This document shows positions 23,467 through 36,400 of a stretch of 64,000 nt of DNA, one piece after another. This stretch comes from Synaphobranchus kaupii (taxonomy: Eukaryota > Chordata > Actinopteri > Anguilliformes > Synaphobranchidae). Each line of letters opens with the position of its first letter. Within the stretch, counting starts at the first letter, position 1. Position numbers and translations under genes: made by a program. The stretch is taken from the NCBI GenBank assembly GCA_029718625.1, contig CM056376.1:20781091-20845090 (forward strand). The letters are read 5' to 3'. The notes under the pieces are model-generated. The model saw only the letters and a program-made list of their open reading frames with translations, made no database searches and had not been told where the DNA came from.

Positions 23467-24972
23467 CATTCACAAAATCAGTATTGTCCCAAATGCGGAG
23501 AGGGAAAACAAAAAAACTACAGAATTTTATTTAAATACATATCTCATATCTCAGAGACTCAAACTATTCACTGGAGTTTAGCAAACCTTCCTTTAAAATA
23601 TCACATGTAAAGCGAGGCTATGGATACTGTGCACTAAGAATGCATTCTTCATACAGTCACCGCTTTGACATGCTGACAAATAAAGCATTTGTTGTTTCCT
23701 ACCCTCATCAGCCTAATAAGCTGCTGGGTTTGCTGTGCTAGAATAAACAAGCAATGCTGCTCTTTCAGTCCGCTTGGAGTGCCATTATAATGTCGACTGT
23801 GATGAAAGTGCTGCTTCTCCGAAGCTCAACATAACAGGATTTAATTGTTACCTGCTACTAACAGATTTTTCTCATTTACATGTAAATGTCTTTAAGTACT
23901 CATGTTAGGAAGAACCACATGCACGCACGCACACACAAATAAAATTAATTAAAGGCTGAAGTTACTTTTTTTTTTTTTTATATACAATATATATATAAAT
24001 ATATAATTAAAATTACAATGACAAATCCAAAGATTATGAAAGGGATATATGCTGCATTGTAAAAATACAAACATTGCATTAACTATCAATTTTACTTCAA
24101 ATGTTTACATATAATAAAGTGTCATGCATTATAAATACAGCCACTTTTTTGCCTATAACATTTCCCATGCATTATACTATGTACAGAATACTAATAATGC
24201 CCTCTATGGCAAGTATACTTCATATTTATTCAACGAACATTGGTAGGACTCACTTCTGACCAATGAAGTATCGACTATAGTTTTTATTTTAAGCAAAACT
24301 ACATTCTAGCCATTTTGTTCCTGGAAGCCAAAAGTTATTTCACCATATAATTCATCCCTAAAGAAAACAGGGAGAACACCTCATAGAATGTTTAAAAATT
24401 CCACTCTGATTTTGTGATGGCTGCGAGTGAATTATTCTATGAATGATCGAACAGTATTATGAAGGACAAAGAGCCTTTTATTACTTTAATAATAAAAAAA
24501 CTATAAATCTAAGCTTTGCAAAAATGATAACCTACAGTGTTTTTTAATCACTTTTATTTTTGTTTTTATTTTACCCATATCAGCGATGTCGTAATTATCA
24601 TTTTACCAAAATATTTACAGTCCATAAGAGGATCAGACATTTTCCTACACTGCATGTTTAAAGATATGATAATGAAGGGAAGGGCAGTATTAACTGCAGT
24701 ATTACATTGAAGGGGTGGCTGTGAAATGCCACAACATCGTTATAAGGAATGGGGAGGGAGGGAGGGCTGAAATTGAAATGGTCTTATAATTTGGAAATCT
24801 ATTTTTCTACCACCATAAAACAGTACTGTAAGATGTAGAATTGTGACTTCACAAAATGATGGATGTGCTTGTATGCAATCACAATCAACATAAGTTCTTG
24901 ACTTTTTTGCAGAGAAGGAGGAGTTTGCAGATCAGGATGAAGTCAATTAGTTCAACAGTATAGTTTATATAT
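23467..24972. other. Non-coding stretch
   Basis: Very AT-rich, with poly-T near 23967 and TATA-rich runs near 23980-24005. No gene or repeat family recognised. Confidence 0.55.
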
Positions 24973-25115
24973 TGTTATGAGAACTGATCAGAACCAATCG
25001 CAGACACCAGAAGTGATAGGAATAGGCTTTATTGGAGGTCGACAGAACAGGGTCAAAGTCCAGCAAACAGTTACAGGCAGATTTGTAATCAGTTCCAGGC
25101 AGGGGTCAGTGTCCT
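24973..25115 (-). repeat. Probable fragment of a Gypsy LTR
   Basis: The fragment begins TGTTATGAGAACTG, and on the minus strand contains an AATAAAG polyadenylation signal near 25035, followed by words also common in fish Gypsy LTR ends. The layout matches the left ends of the solo LTRs at 28171 and 59704. The other end is lost. Low confidence because no target duplication can be tested. Confidence 0.4.
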
Positions 25116-25764
25116 GCAAACGGACCATTTGTTATGGCCTTCTAATGGCTAGGACATTTAAACTGACATTTTAACACAGAGTATGTTAATTAAACTTACC
25201 CTTATGCTCCATGTTTGGAAGAGATTATCAATCTCGATCTCAGCTTCATCCTCAAATTCTAATTGTGACTAATTTAAAACAAAGTGCACATTGATAATTC
25301 TGCTAATTCTTTTTAATTCCACTGATTTTTCCAATTCATATCCATGAAGGTATTGACACAGTATATTTGTACATGTAATTACACTTACTAGATTGTAGAA
25401 TATGATATATTTTAGAATACTTGTATGCTATCTGTTCCATACAAAACACTGATGTATCAAATGCTATATTCCTATGATATTTGAACAATGCAGAACAATC
25501 TACATTCAATGGCTATGATGAATAATTTTTTCAGTTTGAGGTCAGCATTATTTTCAGTGACTAGGTAAACAAACGTGATTATTGAAAAAACCCCAAAAAC
25601 AATGCTAATTTACTGTGGGATACACTCTAATGAATATCAAAGAATATGACCGTTGTGTGGTCATTTGAACAATTTATTTATAACAATAATCATATTACTA
25701 TTTGTAATAGATAAAAGTCTGCATGTGAGCATCTTCAAATGTGGAATGGAAAAGTTAAGATGGC
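25116..25764. other. Non-coding stretch
   Basis: AT-rich; nothing recognised. Confidence 0.55.
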
Positions 25765-25969
25765 CTTGGTAGCAGGGGCGTCGTTAGGGAGCCCCGAATG
25801 TTTTGAGCCTAGCCCGGAATATTTTTGGTCCATAAAACGTTTGTGTTGCTCTGCCCAGGAGCTGATTTTAATGTACTGTAGCAGAGTGGAACTTTAGTTG
25901 CACTTTCAATTGTTATTGGGGGGGCATTAAAGCGCTACACAAGCACTGTACTTAGGCAATAGCATAATC

Positions 25970-26251
25970 ATGGAAAGTAAAAAACAAATGAGTCTGCTTG
26001 GCTTTTTTAAGAGGAGAAGAAAAGGTAACAAAGAAATAGGCCAACAATGTAAATTGCATCTAAAAAGCAATTGTGCAGAAAGTTTTTCCCTATATGGCAG
26101 ATTGCGTGAATGCATTAATATTAGCAAGCTAGCACAACTAAATTCTAGTAGATTCTGGTTATCTTTACTCATCCTCTTTCTGATGGACAGGTTGTTCACT
26201 ATCTTTCTACAAGCATACCTCCCTGACACACTTGGAAGTTGGAACTATTAA
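25970..26251 (+). pseudogene. Possible hAT transposase N-terminal remnant
   Basis: A 93-residue frame starts with a basic segment holding SLLGFFKRRRKG, resembling the start of some hAT transposases in which a K-x-x-L-x-x-F-F motif precedes a zinc finger. No zinc-finger cysteine pattern or catalytic part follows, and the second half is hydrophobic and probably out of frame. The resemblance is short; support comes mainly from its position inside the hAT termini. Confidence 0.35.
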
Positions 26252-26927
26252 TATGATATTCCCTCACAAGTTGGCGTGATGAGAGAGCTTAATGATAATC
26301 AAGCATTTTAGGCCGCAACAATCACAAAAAAACTGAGATCCTGGTGGGACTGATTATTAGGGAACGAGCAGCAAAGCTGCTGGTGCCCTATTGTTTTTGT
26401 CTGGTTTATTTTTTCCCCCCACTTTGTCACTTTTATCACTTTATGTTACTGGAGCCTCCTGGCTGAAGATTTTCACACAGTTTTGTACACAGTATGAAAC
26501 TGGTGTGATAGTAAACATCTTGAATCTTGAATCTTTTCTCATTATGTGTTTTGCCGTACAATGCAGTGCAAGCCCACAGCTCATTTGGCCATGCTTGTCA
26601 TTTAATGATAATCACCTGCTATTTGATTACAGTCACTGTTTGCCACCAAGATGTAGTCTGCGATTGAATACTATGAATTGCTTAGTAATACAGTCAGCCT
26701 TGAGATTATAATGTAATGTCTTGTCAGTCTTTAACAGTATAAAATAATTGTCATAGTTTAATCAAATGAAGAACATTATATGAATTTAATGGGAAGCAAT
26801 GTCAAAATATATATTTTTCATTAGGCAGAGTATGTTGTCTTAATGTTTAAGTTTATTTAATGGTTTCCGGGTAGCACAGATGGCACAGCCAGTGGCCAGC
26901 ATAGTCAGGATTAGTTATGGAAAAAGG

Positions 26928-26935
<8 letters not shown>

Positions 26936-26967
<32 letters not shown>

Positions 26968-26988
26968 GTGTGTGTGTGTGTGTGTGTG
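26936..26988. repeat. (GA)n(GT)n microsatellite
   Basis: GA units followed by GT units, seen directly. Confidence 0.9.
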
Positions 26989-27272
26989 AGTGAAGTTATT
27001 TTGATGAGATGAACATTATGGCCTTATAATCACTATTGTTGATACAAAAACACTAGTGCTCATATCTGTGTCATGGAATGGAATTTTAAATTTGCAATTA
27101 GGCAGACCAACAGTGTTGTGCCTTACAAAAATGAGTCACTGGGTCATCACATGAAACCAGGAGGAAAGACCAGGATGCCCCTGGACCCCCTTGCAAAGTC
27201 TGAGGAAAGCCCCAGATGTACTGGGCTAAGCCCCGGATGTTTTCAGGTCCTAGAAACGCCCCTGCTTTTTAG

Positions 27273-28165
27273 GCGTACATATGGATGATTTTCAAAATTA
27301 TTTTGATATGGTTTAAAAAATATATTAAACATAGATGAATATGAAATGATCTGTACTATTGTTGCTGGAAGTATCACTACTCTCTTCACTGCTATGTAAT
27401 ATAATTGTGGACAATTCCATCTGTCCTTAGAAAGACACCCCAGTGCAATTTGAGACTATGAGGAGAGCCAAGAAAAACACGTTTGTGGTCACAGCTGTGA
27501 GCAGAATTATTTCAGATGGTATTCTGCCTTGCAGCTGGGAATCAACAACATGGTTGGCTTCTGTTTAGTACCAATAATTTCATAAACTGTGCATAGTGCT
27601 AAAATTACAGCTTTTTTATACATACAGGACAAAAGGGAAACAGTGAAATTATAGAAATGCCTGCTGTGTATGTGTGGGTCACGGAGGTTAAGGAGGCATT
27701 TTTTATTCCCTCCAAAGCAAACTATAGCAAAATGACCGCAAACAGTTTTGCATTCAGTGCATAAAAGCAAAGTGCTTTATCAGACCTGTGCAATGAACCA
27801 GACTGACAGACTGACTGCAGTCCCTGAATTGCATTACTGTTTAATTTTCTGCTCTTTTCAACTCTAATATTGCCAAAAGCCCACAATGGAGAGCGGCAAA
27901 CACGGGGAAATATTAATCAAATTATTTAATCAAGTATGAACTGTAATTTGACAACACAAATTTTGTAATTTATTTCCATTCTGTTTTGTCAAAATGCATT
28001 CATAATTAAGGTTAATTATGGAAGCCCATTTTATGGAGACTGATTATGTCGTGGTTTCCAAGCGACAAGAAACTAAGTTTTTCAGCTTACAGTCCTAATT
28101 TTTTCTAAGTTCTTCAATCAAGAGGAGTGAGGCAGGATCTTCCAGAATATTCAGACTTTATTACA
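27273..28165. other. Non-coding stretch
   Basis: AT-rich; no recognised exon or repeat. Short frames only. Confidence 0.55.
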
Positions 28166-29472
28166 CAGACTGTTACGATCCAGATACGGGACGAACCCAA
28201 GTGCAACGACCAGGAGGCAGATTCAAAGAATGGTATATTTATTTAAGCTTTGGGGTAGTCCCAAAGCTGTACAGAAAAGTAAAACACAGTATCACACAGG
28301 AAGTCCGATACGGACTGCTCCAAGCCGGAGCTGGACTTGAAAACCAGGAGCGTGTTCCAAGCCGGAACTGGGCTTGAACTGGCGGTGTACTTCACACCGG
28401 GACAGGACTGGAACTGGACCGGGAGGTCCACTCAGGAAACGGATCACTGGAACGGCAAACTTGTTCCAAGCCGGAACTGGACTTTTACAGGTGGTGTGCT
28501 TCACACCGGGACAGGACTGGAACTGGACCGGGAGGTCCACTCAGGAAACGGATTACTGGAACGGCAAACTTGTTCCAAGCCGGAACTGGACTTTACAGGT
28601 GGTGAACTTCACCCCGGGACTGGACTGGAACTGGACCAGAAGGTCCACTCGGGAACTGGACAGAAAACAGAGGGAGCGTTAGAATGGAACTTAGACTGGA
28701 ATTGGACCGGGAGGTTTCACGGAAGTTGCCCGAAAACAAAGGTAGGTAGCCGGCTGAACTCAGCTGGGCTGGGCGGTGTGGCGGAGCTCAGGTAGGTCCG
28801 GTTGGAGCTGGCTGAGTTTCAGAGGAACCTGGAACCGTAACCGCAGCACAGGAGGTAGCTACGGCCGGACAGGAACAACTGCAGGGTAGCCAGGCTAGAA
28901 CTCAACTGCGGACCTAGCTCGAGCTGGAGTTGGAGGTACCGTAACACACACACAAGGAAATGACACTGCTACAGACGGGTAGAAGCTGGGACAGCTGGTG
29001 GTTAGAAGGAGACAGGTTAGAGGCATGCAAACAGCAAAACGTCAGGGGTGGATATCTACCAAACTGCAGGACAGGTTAACTGAAAGCTGTAAGGAGTTAA
29101 ACCCACAACCAAGCGATCAGAAAACACGGGACCAGAAACGAGGAGACCATACAACGAACGAGGTAAGTTAAGTTTGAGAGCAATAAGCAGGGTCAGGTGG
29201 GTTAAATAGGGGAGTGAAATTGGAATAAATGAGGCACAGGTGCGGAAAGTAACCGGGAGTGATTGCAAAGCACAAAGGTGAGGAATGCATGCAACGAGGG
29301 GGGAAAGCGATAGGCGGAAACTAAAGTGGGAAACCAAACGAACGAGACCGAGGGGAAACGCCCAGTCTGTAGCAGAGGGGAAAAACACGGACAAGGGAAT
29401 CCAACATGACACGGAAGGAAAAGGGGAAAACATGGCAATACGGACTGGATGGGAACGGGACGTCACACAGAC
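28166..29472 (-). mobile_element. Solo Gypsy LTR, 1,297 bp, with CAGAC duplication
   Basis: The LTR spans 28171-29467, from TGTTACGATCC to GACGTCACA, flanked by CAGAC at 28166-28170 and 29468-29472. Its left 60 bp is closely similar to the LTR of the complete element at 44730, and both carry repeat arrays made of GGAACTGGACTGG words, so they are sister families. A TATTTAA on the minus strand near 29208 sits 259 nt from the LTR start, as does the corresponding box (256 nt) in the complete element. No internal region remains. Confidence 0.9.
28355..28680. repeat. 109-bp tandem repeat array in the solo LTR
   Basis: TTCCAAGCCGGAACTGG recurs at 28355, 28464 and 28573, giving a 109-bp period over about three units. 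Units contain the same building words as the 75-bp units of the complete element's LTR, but in a longer arrangement. Confidence 0.85.
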
Positions 29473-30618
29473 GCTCATAAAGTCGAAACAGCTTCTGCAG
29501 AAGTGTTCAAGGTGTTTACAGTTACATCTCCATTTATACATTTGTTTGAGCACATAGTCCATCCCATCCTCCACAAATCCAACCCAAATCTCCGCCCTGC
29601 AGGTGTGTCACTACTGCACGCCACTATGGTTCCATCATTTAGCATCATTTTAATTGGTTAACCCCTATAACCCCAAATGTGCCAATTCTCAGGAAAACAC
29701 TGTGGTTCTCAGAAATCTCCTCCCCCGGTATCCAAACCCCCCTTAGAGAGTTTTGGAAAACACCCAAACTCCCTTTAGTGACCTGAGCTAACCTTATTGG
29801 CCTGAGCTACCATATCTCTTCAAGTCACTCAATCATCGTGGCGCCATAGTCAAAACATCCCAAAAATATGAATGACTACGTGCGTGCAAAAATGACTATG
29901 TGCGTGCCTAGAATCCAAAATACAAGATACAGATGGGTATATGTCACTGTGACCAGATAAGAATTCTTACAGGCCCCCTTCTTGGTTCCTAATTGTCAAA
30001 TTCTGAGCCTGAGCTTCTGCTAATCTTCAGCTTCTCACAGTTTTCTTGTTCCATAACAACTCATTATTCATTTGTAAGATAATAGTGCTTACAGTGTTGT
30101 TTGCTCAGTATGCCTCTATACTTATTCAGCGCTCATACATTGTGGTTTTTTAATACATTTCTAATACAAATCCATACACCTTTTTATGCTGTGTACAGGT
30201 AATACAGTTTACAGGTGACCCATGGCCCAATGGAATATTTCCAACAATTACAAAGCCAGTTTAGAATAATTGAGTTGTTTCCTCTCAATACAGGATGAAA
30301 TAAGTCATAATTAAACCGAGACAGAGAATGTAACCGCTGACGGAACAAACATTGGCATTAACTGTGTTTCTACACAGCTGATTTTAACATCCATTTGAGT
30401 TATGCTAAATTAGAGAACATAGTTTGGTTTCAGGTGATGATATTGACTAGTTTATCCTCCCACATGATGTTCATGTAATTTTTCGCAGTGAATCAGGAGA
30501 ATGGGAAAAGCTTGTTTCTGACAGTCAGTGAACTACATGCAGACTGACAGTGTGCAGTGCATGTGTACATGTGTTTGGAGGAGATTTATACTACAGTATT
30601 AATCTAACCATTTCACAG

Positions 30619-30687
<69 letters not shown>

Positions 30688-32699
30688 GTCATTAAAATGT
30701 TTTTTTGAGATTGTGGTACCTGTCCATTACATCACACACACCTGTCCATTACATGCACACTATCAAGTGGAAGCCTGTATGATGACCAGATGGCCAATAA
30801 TGATGATAAGGATAGGGAACATGAAGACATTTCAGGCTCTGGGCCACAGAAGAACAAACTCAGGGGGGGCTTATTATTCCATAAATGACAATATCCCTTT
30901 GTTATGTAGCACAGAGTAAGAGGTTCTTAGCAATTAGCCAGGGAGACTGACATTGTACACGGCAAACCTCTTGTTATCTCTGCCGCTGAATGCACGGCGT
31001 CTTGTCATGCGTGCACCAGTTTAATCTGACACTTTCTAAACGCTAACCAGACGGGATTTGGAACCCCGACTTTGCGGTGCCTCACTCATTCCTTATTTGG
31101 CTTCATGACAGCCAGGGTGCTTCTGGAATGCATCTGTCACACAGAGGGAAATGGGGCTGCACTTGAAATACTCAGACAGTAAGATGTGCACAGTCCTCAA
31201 AAAATAGGCTTCTCCAGACCGCTCCCTCTTCTGACTGCTCTCTGCATCTTAAGATCAGTTCTGCGGCAGAAATGGCTTTTCCCTGGTGCAAAGACAGACA
31301 TGGTGTCCATATTAATATGTTCACAGTCCTTCAAAACTGTTGTAATTATTCCTCTTGACACACCATGCACGCATAAGCTGTGAGTTATCATCAGTTGGCA
31401 CTAATTCTCCGGTAACTGTGTGGCCGGCAGTGTGGAAAACAGTGACTGGCTCGGGGCGGCATATTGGACGGGGGTGCAAGTTCAGGTTGTATTCCTCTTT
31501 TTTCAGACATGGTGGAGCAGCTGTGACATCACAGACACAAGTGGAGCTTCTAAATTGAAGATAACAGGGAAAATAATTTGAAAGCAATGACTTCTTACCT
31601 CAGTATTTCAAGAATCCTCCACCTGATGCTTCTCCTGATGTCAAATCGATTCCAAAGATGCCATAAGGCATCTCTGAGCCCACCACCATGTACCCCACAT
31701 TGGCACCAGCTGTTTTATGGTTTTCAGACATACAAATGTTATCATTCTAGCGATAAAATTCCACAGCCTGATAAACCTTTCAGTCAGACAACCATTTGTG
31801 ATGTAAATATTCAGTACAATCAATGGCTGAAAAACCTATGGCCCAATCAGAGTCAAATACTCAACTGAAAACAAATAACCCTTCACCGGACAGAAGAGTG
31901 GAGAATAGACTAATAAGCTAATTTGCTCATGACTATATTTGCAAATTTATCATTATATTAAAGGACATTTTTTTTGGGTCGCTTCCCATATGGCTTATAA
32001 CCATTCCTTTCTTTAGAGGTTACCACATTAGATATACTCCTCTACAATATAGGATTCTCTGAAAACTATGAAGTGCTCTTCCCAGTAATCATACACAATA
32101 TGAACACTGTTGCTTTCTAATCCTGTCACTGCCACTATTCGTGGTAATACACGTGATCAGCACGTTCAACAACCTTGTAAGGAGGATCCCCAATTGTCAT
32201 TTGAGGGCACTGTGGTCGGATTGATGGGGTTCTGGTCCCAAGGAATTCAAGGCACAGTTATTTGCAGGCGATAAATTATTTTGCCTAATGATTCATTCAA
32301 ACATACAGCGCAAGCATTCATCCAACAATATTTCATTGGTTATGGTTTAACCAATAAATAAATGAGGGTGATGGAAGTAGGTTGTTTGAGAATGGCTGTT
32401 TTAAATGACAGTCATTAAGGCTTGGACAATCTTTTGATGAGAGCCTTTTATGTTGGTTCTCATACATGTTGATAGCCGCACTATTTCATGGGCCAAGTAC
32501 AAAACTGCTTCATGCCTAAAGCACGCAAATAATAAGGAGAATGGCAAACACCATTCCAGTATATTCTTATATCAGTATATCTAATTAAGTGTGTTTTTAT
32601 GAGGAGGAAATGTAGCCCACAGGTAGGGGAGTCGGAGGAACAAATGGCTGGTCGCATCTGCTCTGATATTTACAGGAAGGACAGCTTGGCATTAACAGG
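29473..32699. other. Non-coding stretch with an AT microsatellite
   Basis: Contains (AT)n at 30627-30682. A short repeat of AATGACTAYGTGCGTGC occurs twice near 29871-29907. No exon or transposon termini recognised. Confidence 0.55.
30627..30682. repeat. (AT)n microsatellite
   Basis: About 28 AT units, self-complementary, seen directly. Confidence 0.95.
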
Positions 32700-32869
32700 A
32701 AGTGTCAGGAGTGCGGCATTCTGGCACACACTGTATTGTGTGTAGCTAACCTCTGTGAGCGGTTCCCTTTACAAAGCCTGATGGCAGGATTCAGTGTGCA
32801 TTCACCCGGGTACAGCGAACAAATGTCAGGTCATCGTGTGGCAGCCCACAGCTGCTGCAAAGACCAGAC

Positions 32870-33460
32870 GATTCATTATTTCCACAATAAATTTATTAAT
32901 TTATTTAACATTTTATTAGCGATCTATTGTGGGATTTGCTTTGATAGCAGACAAGGGTTTTGTTTTGAAGCCGCGTCATTTTCTGCCTGGTTGTTCAAGG
33001 AAACGTTTTCAGAGCGAGCGATGGTGACGGTTGAAAAAAGTGCTAATTATATAAATTGGATGTATAAATATATACAGGATCCTATTATTTTGGCGGTAGA
33101 GATGTAATTAATTTAGAACAGAATGTAACATACTGCTTTCCATCTGTATCTGCCCATTTCAATCAGAGTCTCTGACCAGTAGCTTTTTGATTTATAAAAC
33201 GCAAGATTTCTCTAATCCCACTGTGAGCTTTCTGGCCAAATTGTACCAGACAGGGCAACATGGCAATCAATTACAGGCATGAAGGGCTAATTTTATCAAT
33301 AGTGAAATCACCCATTGTAATTTCTGGTCCTGATTCTAATAATACAGTCACAATGTCCTCAATTAAAGTTAAGAGCATTTACATCGCAATGGCGGCAGCA
33401 TCTGTAATTGTCAATTACTGGAATGTCAAAGTTAATTTTCTTGAAAAGGGGCCCTGAATT
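32870..33460. promoter_or_regulatory. Candidate conserved non-coding elements
   Basis: Two high-complexity blocks, 32870-33080 and 33240-33460. The second is rich in TAATT/AATTA and CAATTA words (homeodomain-type cores) with no simple repeats, as in vertebrate developmental enhancers. The frames through these blocks have no family resemblance. Conservation is not testable here; the call is an inference from composition. Confidence 0.3.
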
Positions 33461-33470
33461 CTTCACTTCC

Positions 33471-36400
33471 AGCTGAGAGATACCACCAGCATAGGAATCC
33501 AGATAGAAACTAAGAACTGGCCTCGTTAACCTCAGCTTCTGCATTCAGCAAATGGAAGTACTGTCATGCAAATGCTCAACATACTGTAACAAAAAGCAGA
33601 CAGGAGATGCAAATGCATGCTCACTCAATTTCTCATGAATTTGTATTACTAAGTAAGATCCCATGGTAAACAAACGACAACTGTCCTGATGTAAAACTAA
33701 TCAAGATAAATATTTGTGCATACTTAAAATGGATATATATATTTTTTTTTTTATGAGAGAAAAATAAAGCAATCATTGCCACTTATCTAGATGCATTGTT
33801 GCCTCGTTCCTTGGACATGTCTGACTTGAGTTCTGCCAAGTCCACTGAAAGACAACGACAGTCATGTTCCACTGCCCTGCACAGCATGACTCCAAAATTA
33901 AAATTAAAATCAAAGAAGCTAAATAAAACAAGTGTCTATGCTAAATTTAAAAATGAAATGTCAGGCGTTTTTATTTTCATGGGGGAAGAAATTATATTTT
34001 TCCTTTTACTCGTACATGTTCCGTAAAATAAGGTGTAACGGAGTTTTGGTTTCCATAACATAAATTACAATCACTGCCACTGAGGGAATAGAATGTTATA
34101 TTTCCCTATATGTCTCCCTTTTTAAAATAAAATAAAAAATCGAACATATAACAAAGTGAGTAAAGATAAAGTGAACAGTGGCGTTCATTTGCTGCATGAA
34201 AAATGAACTAATAGGTGATGCGGGTTGGCTCTGTTTGCCAGTGTAGCAATCATCCAAAAAGAGGTACAACAGTCAATGATGAATTCACTAATTTAGCCAG
34301 CATCTGCTTGAGCATGCTCGTGACAATGTAGAGAGAATACTTCCTGCTGCAAGCCAAATAATAACATCTTCAATTATCACAGGCAGGGTCTGGGGAGACT
34401 CCTGCCTTCCTAGATAAAATTGCCAAACAATTCAAATGGCTGTCTCTACCTGTTCCATTACCGCACTGAAACACGGTTTGTATTCTGTTAAGGCCATTCC
34501 CCATTTTTTGCCGTTCTGTACTTTTCTCAATGCGTTGGGCGCAGAATATATACGACAGACTGCAGGACAATGTGACCATTCTGTTCTTTTGTTACTCTCC
34601 CTCCTGAGTTATGGACAAACATTTTGGGAGGATGGCAGCTGAGGAGCGATTGCCCTCCACCTACAATAAAACTGCCGTCAAAAATAAAGCTTGGTTAATG
34701 TGCAAATGGCAGATTTTTCTTCGGAACCCTGATTTATATAACTGTTGCTGAACAGGCATTCTGTGAGGGTTCTACAGAACTGTAAGTCTGTCATGCTTTG
34801 CAGACATTTTACTATCTAAGGAAAATGACCTGCATTTGTCAAGGTTTTGACACGGGAAGGTCAGCGTGGTGATTCATCAGGAACGGTTTACATTTTCTCA
34901 CCATGTTCATGACATGTTTGCGCATATATATTTACATTTCGGGTCCCTGCAAAGAGGCTTCAGGGGCCTACATCTTCCAAAAACCGAGACACATACCCTT
35001 CTACATCCCCCATAGCAAAGTTGAATGAGCCAACCTGGTCTTTGTCAGGCCTCCACGTCACATGATCGGTGGATGAAATACCTTTTCGGATTCGGTGCAT
35101 GCTATTTGCACTTTTTCAGTCCTTTTGAAATTAATCCCCCATGATCCAGGACAGAGGTTCCGCAATTGCTGGAAAGATTCCAGCTACACGTACAAAAAGA
35201 AACACACATCTGTTGATGCTGAAAGACAAAGGTTAAAACAATTCATCCAAGTGAACCCCCCCCTCACCTCCACCAAACTACTGAGCACCTCAGCCACCTT
35301 ATGTGCCTCCGTGTCTGTGCCTGTGTTGTTTACCATCTGCCCGTGCTGACAAAACAACACTTGATGCTACCTACAGAGAAGGGATCTTAATATTTTTGAG
35401 GCAACCCACTCCCAGCAATAGAAGTGTAATCAGGCATGTAATGATCCAGGAACATTTGCATTTAATCCATTTGCAAGGGTGAAGACATTAACAGCTGCAA
35501 TAATAGGAGGTTTGTTTGTGCCTAGAAGTGTATAGACTGAGCTGTTGTTTTTATAGATTTCGTTCCTGGAGACCACGCCCAATGCCGCCCTGGGCAAGCG
35601 CACGCACACGCACACACACACACACACAGCTGGAAGAAAATCACTTTGATACGCCTGGACATATCAGCCTCACAGGATTCTAAATCACCTTAAAGACAGA
35701 CAGGCAATTGGCAAGCCTATGCTATATACAGTACATATAAGAAGCAATTTCAATTTCCTATAGAGTGCAGTAATGTGATGTTTGAGTGGCAGTCATAATT
35801 GTAATCCAGAATACCATTTCCTCTTTGGTAAAAAAAAAAATCACCCCAATGCCTGAGGCATTTGCAATAATATCAGATTGATCTGCTTAACATTTCGGTC
35901 AAGCGAACCAGGTGACCTGGGCATGATGGGTCCCTCTACACATCACAAGTGTGGAACTTCCCAGCTCCAAGTCCGCAAGTCCACGCCAGGGTGTGGTGTG
36001 GACACTGTAGGCATACCAGCTTGTACCGGGGCAGTCGTGATTTCAGAGGAAAAAAGGCTGAACTTCCTTGCAGTAATAACTGAAGGCACCTCTCGTGAAA
36101 GGATCAAGTAGTCTTTAAATAGAAAAGTGATAGTCCAGTTTTGAAATACTGCCGATGCAACACAACTTATTCTACATGTTCCATTTTAGGCCGTGTATCC
36201 TTCTTCCTCCATTATACGCATAAATACCTCGTATGAAACTACCTCCTGCGCAAGGGAAACTATGTCCTATGTAAAGTCCCCCCTTATGAGTTTTGCAGTG
36301 AGGAGTTGTAGAGTGTAGCATGGAACAGACATTTTTGACCTCAAGGCTTGTCCCCCTGATAACCTCTCTTCAGTTTCCGTTGTCTGTCTCTGCCTCTGTT

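Larger units (their letters stand above)
25765..27272. mobile_element. hAT-type element, degenerate
   Basis: The termini CAGGGGCGTC at 25773 and ACGCCCCTG ending at 27264 form inverted repeats, with related sub-terminal words (AGCCCCGAATGTTTT and, inverted, AAAACATCCGGGGCT). The flanking octamers CTTGGTAG and CTTTTTAG match at six of eight positions, consistent with an old 8-bp hAT duplication. A short plus-strand frame near the left end may be a transposase remnant. A GA/GT microsatellite lies inside at 26936-26988. Confidence 0.65.

Noticed and set aside
28243..28795. Frames of 60-150 codons in the solo LTR at 28 kb
   Set aside because: Same cause: open frames through a 109-bp tandem repeat.
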